Source of the DNA: an uncultured Bacteroidota bacterium
GTDB taxonomy: Bacteria > Bacteroidota > Bacteroidia > Chitinophagales > Chitinophagaceae
Direction of reading: 5' to 3'
DNA length: 9,495 nucleotides
Assembly (NCBI GenBank): GCA_903912435.1
Contig: CAIWHI010000255.1
Location: 1 to 9,495, forward strand
Position numbers and translations under genes: made by a program. The notes under the pieces were generated by a model. It had not been told where the DNA came from. It saw only the letters and a program-made list of their open reading frames with translations, and did no database searches. This document shows, in pieces, positions 1 to 4,834 of the stretch; within the stretch, counting starts at the first letter, position 1; every line of letters begins with the position of its first letter.

Positions 1-1
1 A

Positions 2-157
2 ACAAGAGTCAGGGTACTCAACATCCAACTAGGCCATATGCCGATAGGTAATTGGCGCTATTTCACACCCCAGGAAATTGACAAAATCAATGAGATGCTA
101 GCTCATTCAAATATGGCTGACAATAAAATCGAAAATCTATCCAAAAAGAAAAGGTAG
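2..157 (+). CDS. 3' end of a gene, possible MerR/excisionase-like DNA-binding protein (partial)
   Basis: An open frame enters from the left edge and runs 51 codons to a TAG stop at 155-157; the start lies outside the window. The visible part has a segment of the form GNWRYFTPQEIDKINEML at about visible residues 15-32. This resembles the wing and following helix of MerR- or excisionase-type helix-turn-helix proteins, where a glycine-aromatic/basic turn precedes a T/S-x-x-(D/E)-(I/V) helix. The last 15 residues are polar and lysine-rich. The gene converges on the nuclease gene to its right, with 18 bp between the two stop codons, so no dedicated hairpin terminator fits between them. That the frame is coding is inferred from its openness, composition and this motif. 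The DNA-binding role is a weak inference from a short fragment, and the rest of the protein would be needed to assign it. Confidence 0.5.
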   Translation, partial: TRVRVLNIQLGHMPIGNWRYFTPQEIDKINEMLAHSNMADNKIENLSKKKR

Positions 158-175
158 GGCTTCTAAGTTTCAGTA

Positions 176-1123
176 CTAAAGAATGTTTTTAATTTCTTCT
201 TCGGTAAGCCCAGTTAGTTCAATTACATCATCAATATCCATTCCTTTTTTTAGTGCTTTTTTGGCGATGGCTATTTTTTCTTCTTTAATTCCTATTTCCT
301 TGCCTATTTCTTCGCCAATTTGCTTGCCAATTTCTTTTCCTTCTTCAATTCCAATCTCAATGCCCTTTTCCAAGCCTTGCTTTAGTCCTTCTTCTCTTCC
401 ATCATTTTGGGCAGTTTCAAATGAAGCGTAGTAGTCCCTGTATGCTTTTAGCCCAACGAAATAATTTCTCTGGTCTACCTCATTCATTTTTGAAAGCTCT
501 GCCTTTTCTATTGCCTCCACAAACACTACCTCATTCTTGAAAATTTCAGGAATAGATTGGAAGTCTTCCAGGTTTTTAATGAAGTAGAGCCATTTATCAA
601 GTCGGGTAACAAGCTCATTTTCAGTTTTAGTGAAATTGGGCATTTCTAAATAGATATAGGTAAGCTTTTTATAGACCTGTTCGTTATATTGGTTTTTGAG
701 GGTATGAACATGTACTACCTCGTACTTGTCGTTTTCTGTAGGGTAGTCATTAAATTTGAAATCCAATAAACCAATGCAATAAACTGCCTTTAGATTGTAA
801 TTCCAATTGCCCCTTTGAGCCTGACTGCTTATTGGGAATGTAGAATAATAGATAGTTCTGTCGAAAAAGTAATTCTGTTTAGCCTTTTGCAGTTCTACAA
901 TGAATTTCTCTCCCTTATCGTTTTCACAGTAGATATCATATACCGCCTTGCGGTCTAACATAGATATAGGTAATTGTTCGGTGTTTTTGAAAGTAAGGTC
1001 TTTTATATGAGCATTTTCGGGCAATATTGAATTTAGGAAGTCAATAAGGATATTCTTATTTGCTTCTTCTCCAAAAATCTTTTTGAAGCCATAATCGGTG
1101 AAAATATCAATATATTTAGCCAT
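176..1123 (-). CDS. Rpn family recombination-promoting nuclease / putative transposase (PDDEXK_2 family)
   Basis: This 315-residue protein belongs to the PD-(D/E)XK nuclease family typified by E. coli RpnA-E (transposase_31/PDDEXK_2 type). Members cut DNA, promote RecA-independent recombination, and in E. coli have been linked to phage defence. Visible marks are the family's N-terminal opening DYGFKKIFG (residues 10-18), a predicted helix ILIDFLNSIL (25-34), the catalytic Asp D63 in VYDIYCEN, and the E77-x-Q79 pair in FIVELQKAK followed by the aromatic/basic stretch YFFDRTIYYS (85-94). Gln replaces Lys of classical E-x-K, as is usual in this family. Residues 242-278 carry glycine at every fourth position, ten in all, separated by charged or Ile/Leu triplets. 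The closing segment ALKKGMDIDDVIELTGLTEE (290-309) is also family-typical. The ATG at 1121-1123 is the first good start and lies 17 nt downstream of a TAnnTTTG box. It appears monocistronic. Despite the transposase label no terminal repeats are visible, so it should not be called an insertion sequence. Confidence 0.93.
   Translation of the reverse strand: MAKYIDIFTDYGFKKIFGEEANKNILIDFLNSILPENAHIKDLTFKNTEQLPISMLDRKAVYDIYCENDKGEKFIVELQKAKQNYFFDRTIYYSTFPISSQAQRGNWNYNLKAVYCIGLLDFKFNDYPTENDKYEVVHVHTLKNQYNEQVYKKLTYIYLEMPNFTKTENELVTRLDKWLYFIKNLEDFQSIPEIFKNEVVFVEAIEKAELSKMNEVDQRNYFVGLKAYRDYYASFETAQNDGREEGLKQGLEKGIEIGIEEGKEIGKQIGEEIGKEIGIKEEKIAIAKKALKKGMDIDDVIELTGLTEEEIKNIL
290..400 (-). repeat. 12-bp coding tandem repeat: Gly-x-x-x tail of the Rpn nuclease
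   Basis: Codons 242-278 of the nuclease gene form degenerate 12-bp units, each encoding G-x-x-x, with ten glycines in perfect four-residue register. On the + strand the units read like ccaatttcttt / cttgccaatttc, with the best conserved copies around 290-340. At the protein level the x positions alternate Glu/Lys with Ile/Leu, compatible with a helical or coiled segment. Because the unit is a multiple of three, gain or loss of a unit would change tail length without breaking the frame. Such tails are common in this nuclease family; what they do is not settled. Confidence 0.85.
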
Positions 1124-1140
1124 GAATGCTCATTATAAAG

Positions 1141-1148
1141 CAAATTTA
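1141..1148 (-). promoter_or_regulatory. candidate -7 box for the Rpn nuclease gene
   Basis: On the minus strand this reads TAAATTTG, an exact match to the Bacteroidota -7 consensus TAnnTTTG. It lies 17 nt upstream of the ATG, which predicts a short leader of about 10-14 nt. No clear TTG -33 element is seen at the usual distance, so the call rests on the -7 match and position alone. The same octamer is found before the multicopper oxidase gene. Confidence 0.35.
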
Positions 1149-1192
1149 GGAATAATAGTAGAATAGAGGTTTAAGGGATTGTAAAATAGTTT

Positions 1193-1240
1193 ATTTATAA
1201 AAAATGCGAAAGCTTACCGTATGGCAAACCTTCGCTTAAG
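1193..1240 (-). terminator. rho-independent terminator downstream of pgk
   Basis: Arms 1206-1218 and 1223-1235 form a 13-bp stem with the 4-nt loop 1219-1222. Read as minus-strand RNA (GCGAAGGUUUGCC / GGUAAGCUUUCGC) every position pairs, three of them as G-U. On the plus strand those three become A-C mismatches, so the hairpin is polar and serves the minus strand. It is followed on the minus strand by ATTTTTTATAAA. It begins 15 bp past the pgk stop codon and sits before the Rpn gene's promoter, insulating the two genes. Confidence 0.88.
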
Positions 1241-1250
1241 TTTTTATTAA

Positions 1251-2456
1251 TTAACCTGTAATTGCTGCGATGCCAGGTAAAACCTTACCCTCAAAATATT
1301 CAAGCATTGCGCCTCCACCTGTTGATACATAACTTACCTTGTCCGCCAGTCCAAATTTGTTCACAGCGGCAACGCTGTCACCACCACCCACAAGCGAAAA
1401 TGCTCCGTTTTTGGTAGCTTCTACCACAGCATCTGCAATAGCCTTAGTACCATGCTGGAATTTCTCCATTTCAAATACTCCCATTGGACCATTCCAAAGG
1501 ATAGTCTTCGATTCGCAAATGATTTTTTTGAATTGGTTAATAGCCATAGTGCCAATATCCAGACCCATCCATCCTGCTGGAACCTCATTACTTAGCGCAG
1601 AAGAGCAATTGGCATCGGCGGCAAATTTATCAGCGATAATACTGTCTGCGGGAAGGTGTATACATACGCCCTTATCAGCAGCTTTTTTCAGTAATTCTAT
1701 AGCCATATCCAGGCGGTCATCTTCGCAAAGAGAATTGCCAATATGTCCACCCTCAGCTTTAAAGAAGGTATAAGCCATACCACCACCTATGATAATATCG
1801 GTAGCTTTTTCTAAAAGGTTCTCAATTATCAGGATCTTGTCACTCACCTTCGCACCACCTATTATGGCAGTAAAAGGTTTTTTATTATTGTGCATCACCT
1901 CTTCAGCGGCTTTTACTTCGCCCTCCATCAGTAAGCCAAACATTTTTTTATTCCCAGGAAAAAACTGTGCAATTACCGCCGTCGAAGCATGTGCCCTATG
2001 GGCAGTACCAAAGGCATCATTTACATATATATCACCAAGTTTTGATAATTGTTCAGCAAAGGCAACATCACCTTTTTCTTCCTGCTTGTAATAGCGAAGG
2101 TTCTCCAGCAACAAAACCTCTCCTGGTTTCAAAGCCTTAGCCTTATCCATTGCATCTTGCCCCAGGCAATCGTCAGCCCACTGTACCTCAATACCCAATA
2201 ATTTAGAAAGGTGTGCCACCACAGGTTTTAAAGAAAAATCAGCCAGGGTAAGATTTGGTTTCTTTTCAATATCTTTAAGAGGCCTGCCCCAATGGCTCAT
2301 TAATACTATACTACCTCCATCAGCTAATATCTTTTTAATTGTAGGTAATGCTGCTGTGATTCTATTATCATCAGTTATAACCCCATTTTTTATGGGTACA
2401 TTAAAGTCAACACGTATCAGTGCCCTTTGATTTGCGAAATTGTGATCTTTGAACAT
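1251..2456 (-). CDS. pgk: phosphoglycerate kinase
   Basis: Phosphoglycerate kinase interconverts 1,3-bisphosphoglycerate + ADP and 3-phosphoglycerate + ATP in cytosolic glycolysis and gluconeogenesis. At 401 residues it is full length for the family (about 390-415). Landmarks in order are RVDFNVPI (15-22, substrate loop), SHWGRP (54-59, usually SHLGRP), LLENLRYYKQEEKGD (116-130), NDAFGTAHRAHAST (146-159, triose-binding His/Arg), GGAKVSDKI (200-208), GGGMAYTFFKA (224-234), WNGPMGVFE (321-329, nucleotide-binding) and GGGDSVAAV (357-365) leading into STGGGAMLEYFEGK (378-391). No key residue is missing. The ATG at 2454-2456 places RVDFN at the normal distance from the N-terminus. The gene stands alone, not fused to or followed by gap or tpiA, with a strong terminator just downstream and a long divergent region upstream. 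Confidence 0.99.
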   Translation of the reverse strand: MFKDHNFANQRALIRVDFNVPIKNGVITDDNRITAALPTIKKILADGGSIVLMSHWGRPLKDIEKKPNLTLADFSLKPVVAHLSKLLGIEVQWADDCLGQDAMDKAKALKPGEVLLLENLRYYKQEEKGDVAFAEQLSKLGDIYVNDAFGTAHRAHASTAVIAQFFPGNKKMFGLLMEGEVKAAEEVMHNNKKPFTAIIGGAKVSDKILIIENLLEKATDIIIGGGMAYTFFKAEGGHIGNSLCEDDRLDMAIELLKKAADKGVCIHLPADSIIADKFAADANCSSALSNEVPAGWMGLDIGTMAINQFKKIICESKTILWNGPMGVFEMEKFQHGTKAIADAVVEATKNGAFSLVGGGDSVAAVNKFGLADKVSYVSTGGGAMLEYFEGKVLPGIAAITG

Positions 2457-2615
2457 TTTATTTGTCGAGATTTAAAACCATTTTATTGGTTCTGGTTAAA
2501 TTGATATTTCTATTTATGGGTAATAAAATCTGGTAAATCCTTTATTGGTTAATCCGTTGATAAGATTTTTGTCCCTTGTCCAAAATAAAGTATGGATACA
2601 AATCCTATTAGGCTG

Positions 2616-2623
2616 CAAAATTA
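2616..2623 (-). promoter_or_regulatory. candidate -7 box for pgk
   Basis: The minus strand reads TAATTTTG, matching TAnnTTTG exactly. It would give pgk a leader of about 150 nt. No matching -33 TTG is seen at 17-21 nt, so this is a motif match only. Confidence 0.35.
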
Positions 2624-2732
2624 ATATATTTCTTGTCTAGACGTTCCATTATTAAACAGCAAAACCAGTGGACTTTTAGGAAATGGGCTAAAGGGGTATA
2701 AAATTGGATGTTTAATAATCGGGTATGTAGTT

Positions 2733-2740
2733 TATATTTG
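2733..2740 (+). promoter_or_regulatory. candidate upstream -7 box for rpsP (long leader)
   Basis: TATATTTG matches TAnnTTTG exactly on the plus strand. If used it gives rpsP a leader of about 280 nt that contains the 2868-2894 inverted repeat. A nearer, less exact box at 2971-2978 competes with it; the sequence cannot say which is used. Confidence 0.25.
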
Positions 2741-2867
2741 ATGCATACTTCTAGTGCGTAAGTTGTTTTTTATTTAAATCCTTTACGAACTACCGCTGTA
2801 GATTATAGGAGGTGTCGTTTTTGTTCTTCAATTATGGTACATTGCTTCATTTCGTAATGCTCTGAAT

Positions 2868-2894
2868 GGTTAAATTTCAAGTAGAAATTTAATC
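2868..2894. repeat. inverted repeat, 11-bp stem, 5-nt loop
   Basis: Arms TTAAATTTC (2870-2878) and GAAATTTAA (2884-2892) are perfect complements around AAGTA. One G-T and one G-C pair (2869-2893, 2868-2894) extend the stem to 11 bp on the plus strand. No U-run follows, so it is not a terminator. It could be a leader hairpin of rpsP or a protein-binding dyad; AT-rich chance is also possible. Confidence 0.5.
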
Positions 2895-2970
2895 TTCGCC
2901 GATGGCAGCTAGCTAACCAAATCATTCTCTTTTTCTCCAAACTTGTTTTAGTTTTTTTCAATTATTTGAT

Positions 2971-2978
2971 TATCTTTA
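2971..2978 (+). promoter_or_regulatory. candidate proximal -7 box for rpsP
   Basis: TATCTTTA differs from TAnnTTTG only at the last base and would give a leader of about 45 nt containing a run of nine A (2986-2994). The same octamer lies at 4774-4781 before the T9SS cargo gene at 4835. No well-spaced -33 TTG is visible; the nearest, at 2943-2945, is 25 nt away. Confidence 0.35.
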
Positions 2979-3028
2979 CAGTCCGAAAAAAAAATTTATT
3001 GTTTAACGCAAAATAATTTCTATTATTT

Positions 3029-3511
3029 ATGTCGGTAAAGATTCGTTTACAGAGACATGGGTCTAAAAAGCGCCCTTTCTATTTCATCGTTGTGGCTAGC
3101 ACTACTGCTCCCCGTGATGGTAAGTTTATTGAAAAATTAGGAACGTACAATCCACTGACTGTACCAGCTACAATCCGTATCAGCCGCGAGCGTTCGCTCT
3201 ATTGGTTGGATAAAGGTGCGTTACCTACAAATACATGCCGCAGGATTTTATCCTTCAAGGGTGTATTATTCCTGAAGCACTTGATGCGTGGTGTTACACT
3301 TGGCTTGTTTGATGAGCAAACAGCAATGGCTAAGTTCGAAACATGGAATGCAGAACACGAAGAGTTAGTGGCTAAACGCGAAGAATCGCACCGTCAGCAT
3401 AAAGCCGACAAACGCCATGAAACTATGCAGGATTCTGTTCGTCGTGTTGAAGAAAAGAACATCGCAAAAGCACAGGTTGAAGAAGCAGAAAAAGAAGTTA
3501 CTGAAGAATAG
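3029..3511 (+). CDS. rpsP: 30S ribosomal protein bS16, C-terminally extended
   Basis: bS16 binds 16S rRNA in the body of the small subunit and is needed for its assembly. The conserved core covers residues 1-90: IRLQRHGSKKRPFYFIVVA (5-23), PRDGKFIEKLGTYNP (28-42), and the RITERALYWL-like stretch ISRERSLYWLDKGALPTNT (51-69). The protein is 160 residues against about 80-90 in E. coli. Residues 105-160 form a highly charged Glu/Lys-rich extension ending EEAEKEVTEE, as is common in Bacteroidota S16. The ATG at 3029-3031 gives the canonical N-terminus. No Shine-Dalgarno sequence precedes it, only an A/T-rich leader, as is normal for ribosomal genes in this phylum. It is followed at once by a strong terminator, so it is monocistronic here; the usual partner rimM, and trmD/rplS of other phyla, are absent. 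Confidence 0.99.
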   Translation: MSVKIRLQRHGSKKRPFYFIVVASTTAPRDGKFIEKLGTYNPLTVPATIRISRERSLYWLDKGALPTNTCRRILSFKGVLFLKHLMRGVTLGLFDEQTAMAKFETWNAEHEELVAKREESHRQHKADKRHETMQDSVRRVEEKNIAKAQVEEAEKEVTEE

Positions 3512-3544
3512 GCTAATACCTAATTTTCATTCATGGAAATTTCA

Positions 3545-3580
3545 AAGAAGGCGAAGATTAATTTCTTCGCCTTTTTACTT
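3545..3580 (+). terminator. rho-independent terminator downstream of rpsP
   Basis: GGCGAAGA (3550-3557) pairs perfectly with TCTTCGCC (3564-3571) around the 6-nt loop TTAATT. A-rich sequence before and five T after extend the stem by up to five A-T/G-T pairs and supply the U-run, continuing TTTTTACTTTT. It starts about 35 bp past the rpsP stop and is the clearest terminator in the window. Confidence 0.93.
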
Positions 3581-3696
3581 TTAATAATTATCTAGGAAAT
3601 GAATGATTCGCTGGGGCTATACAATAAAATGAATACCAAGTCAAAACAATTGACTAATCTAGGTTGTGGTTTTTGTCTTTCGTATTTAGGTCGCTC

Positions 3697-3769
3697 GTTT
3701 AAACTTTTAAAACTTTGCCTTTTATCTCAAGAATTGCGTTTTAACTTTTGAATTTTAACTTTTAACTTT
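3697..3769. repeat. degenerate TTTTAACTTT short repeat
   Basis: The stretch is built from repeated words close to TTTTAACTTTT: TTTAAACTTTTAAAACTTTG at 3698-3716, TTTTAACTTTTG at 3739-3750, then TTTTAACTTTTAACTTTA at 3753-3770. It includes the palindrome GTTTAAAC (3697-3704). It abuts and slightly enters the stop codon of the minus-strand lipoprotein gene, of which it is the immediate 3' flank. No hairpin terminator for that gene was found. It may be a local low-complexity expansion or a copy of a dispersed intergenic repeat. Confidence 0.55.
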
Positions 3770-4526
3770 AATGCTGCACATGTACCGTGCAGTATTCAGT
3801 ATCAGCACCATTTACCAGAGTATCGTTGATAGTCATAGAATATAGTGAGTCGAAGGCAGGGCGACCGTCTTTGTTAAACGTTCCCGAACCCCAGATTGTA
3901 TATGGGCCAATGGTTTGATGTGGGATAGTAACTATAGTGGAAAGCCATGCCCTCACTACAAATGAACTTCCCAGTTTTTTAATATTACTAATACTAATTT
4001 TGTAGGGGGTATCCACAATTTTGGTAACTACAGAGGTATAGTAAGTCAGGGAATTGATAGGGGTACAAAAATCGTAACATCCGGTATATGTTCTGGCCAG
4101 TAAAGCACTATAATCGGGCAGGGGATTGATTTTTAAATATAGGTTGTGAGTTTTAGCTCCAGATTTGGAATTATTGATGACCAATTGCATTTTGTAAGTG
4201 CCTACTGCAAGATTGCCTACTTTAATATTAAGTATACCACCTAATAATTCCGTTACCACTAATGAGGATGGTGAGCAGGTGGTATAGGCGGGTAAGCTGG
4301 TAATTGTAGCGGTAAGCGGATTGGCAACAATATCACCACTATCAATAGTTATGAAAAATGGAAAATTGAAATTGCTGTTAGCATAAATACTAATTACCGA
4401 GTCATAACTTAATGAATAACCAAATCCTGTAGTGGAAGGAGGGTTTACTACATTATTCGAAGAGTTGTTTTTATTGCAACAACAAAGAAATACGAGTAAT
4501 ATTATAACAATCCCTTTCCATTTCAT
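3768..4526 (-). CDS. putative lipoprotein of unknown function
   Basis: I do not recognise a named family. With the ATG at 4524-4526 the product is 252 residues. A lysine-bearing n-region and a hydrophobic stretch (GIVIILLVFL, 5-14) run into three cysteines (15-17) followed by Asn/Ser-rich NKNNSSNN, a lipoprotein signal with a loose lipobox. Residues about 35-135 look like a beta-rich Ig-like domain ending in LYLKINPLP, and about 136-252 form a second beta-rich domain, with cysteines at 150, 154 and 246 and a GSGTFNKDG turn. This two-part build is common in Chitinophagaceae surface lipoproteins. The frame stays open upstream to a TTG at 4533-4535 (three extra codons), but that TTG is part of a consensus -7 box, so the ATG is preferred. 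The gene converges on rpsP and diverges from the T9SS cargo gene; no partner suggests a role. Confidence 0.85.
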   Translation of the reverse strand: MKWKGIVIILLVFLCCCNKNNSSNNVVNPPSTTGFGYSLSYDSVISIYANSNFNFPFFITIDSGDIVANPLTATITSLPAYTTCSPSSLVVTELLGGILNIKVGNLAVGTYKMQLVINNSKSGAKTHNLYLKINPLPDYSALLARTYTGCYDFCTPINSLTYYTSVVTKIVDTPYKISISNIKKLGSSFVVRAWLSTIVTIPHQTIGPYTIWGSGTFNKDGRPAFDSLYSMTINDTLVNGADTEYCTVHVQH

Positions 4527-4532
4527 AGATAC

Positions 4533-4540
4533 CAAAGGTA
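4533..4540 (-). promoter_or_regulatory. candidate -7 box for the lipoprotein gene, implying little or no leader
   Basis: The minus strand reads TACCTTTG, an exact TAnnTTTG match, followed by GTATCT and then the ATG at 4526. A start about six bases past the box would begin the transcript at or next to the ATG, i.e. a leaderless message. The box contains the alternative TTG codon, arguing against its use as a start. No -33 TTG is evident. Confidence 0.35.
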
Positions 4541-4647
4541 AGAAATGTTGGCATAATTTTTTTTACATTTATCAGCAGCCATAGTAGCAAAATAGTAATT
4601 CAATAGCATCCTTCAGTTGAAAAATTTGTCCACTCGCTATATTACAA

Positions 4648-4680
4648 GGAATTTATTAACCATCAGATAATATAAATTCC
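4648..4680. repeat. inverted repeat, 9-bp perfect arms
   Basis: GGAATTTAT (4648-4656) is the exact reverse complement of ATAAATTCC (4672-4680), with 15 nt between. A further TTA/TAA pairing lies inside after a small bulge. It sits mid-way between two divergent genes. It may be an operator-like dyad; in DNA this AT-rich, chance is a real alternative. Confidence 0.45.
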
Positions 4681-4773
4681 ACTTATGTTCCCAAAAATGG
4701 TGATTTAATAGTAGTTTTATTTATTTTGCTCTATTCAAATGCAATTTTAGCGATTTTTGTGAATAAAATATTT

Positions 4774-4781
4774 TATCTTTA
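4774..4781 (+). promoter_or_regulatory. candidate -7 box for the T9SS cargo gene at 4835
   Basis: TATCTTTA is one base off TAnnTTTG and identical to the proximal box before rpsP. A TTTG at 4756-4759 lies 14 nt upstream, shorter than the usual -33 spacing. The predicted leader is about 50 nt. Confidence 0.35.
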
Positions 4782-4834
4782 ACATAGCTAAATACTAAAA
4801 TTCAGGGAATTGAGTTTAGCTTTCGAATATTAAC

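Larger units (their letters stand above)
2457..3028. other. 572-bp divergent intergenic region between pgk and rpsP
   Basis: No reading frame longer than about 17 codons with a plausible start was found on either strand, and no tRNA-like or known riboswitch structure was recognised. It is AT-rich and holds candidate -7 boxes for both flanking genes (2616-2623 minus, 2733-2740 plus, 2971-2978 plus) and one inverted repeat (2868-2894). An AGGAGGTG string at about 2817-2824 looks like a ribosome binding site but has no usable start codon at normal spacing. The length is generous for two housekeeping promoters. Confidence 0.6.
4527..4834. other. 308-bp divergent intergenic region
   Basis: It lies between the lipoprotein and T9SS-cargo genes. 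It holds a -7 box for each (4533-4540 minus, 4774-4781 plus) and an inverted repeat at 4648-4680. No gene-sized frame or RNA gene was seen. Confidence 0.6.

Noticed and set aside
183..431. 82-codon plus-strand frame opposite the Rpn nuclease tail
   Set aside because: Its Ser/Pro/Ile-rich periodic product is the antisense reading of the Gly-x-x-x repeat; the minus-strand frame has clear family motifs.
176..1250. Insertion sequence around the 'putative transposase' nuclease
   Set aside because: No terminal inverted repeats or target-site duplications were seen at its edges; the family name is historical and members are PD-(D/E)XK nucleases.
1339..2091. Two plus-strand frames (144 and 100 codons) within pgk
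   Set aside because: They lie opposite a full-length, motif-complete phosphoglycerate kinase and show no domain of their own.
2708..2761. 17-codon ATG frame in the pgk-rpsP intergenic region
   Set aside because: Too short, no recognisable product, and it overlaps the candidate rpsP -7 box.
2757..2850. AGGAGGTG at about 2817-2824 as a ribosome binding site for a small gene
   Set aside because: The nearest ATG (about 17 nt downstream) gives only eight codons, and Bacteroidota rarely rely on Shine-Dalgarno sequences.
2868..2894. Rho-independent terminator at the rpsP upstream inverted repeat
   Set aside because: The stem is almost entirely A-T and no U-run follows on either strand.
3698..3769. 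CRISPR-like or satellite array in the TTTTAACTTT tract
   Set aside because: Units are short, unequal and without spacers of constant length.
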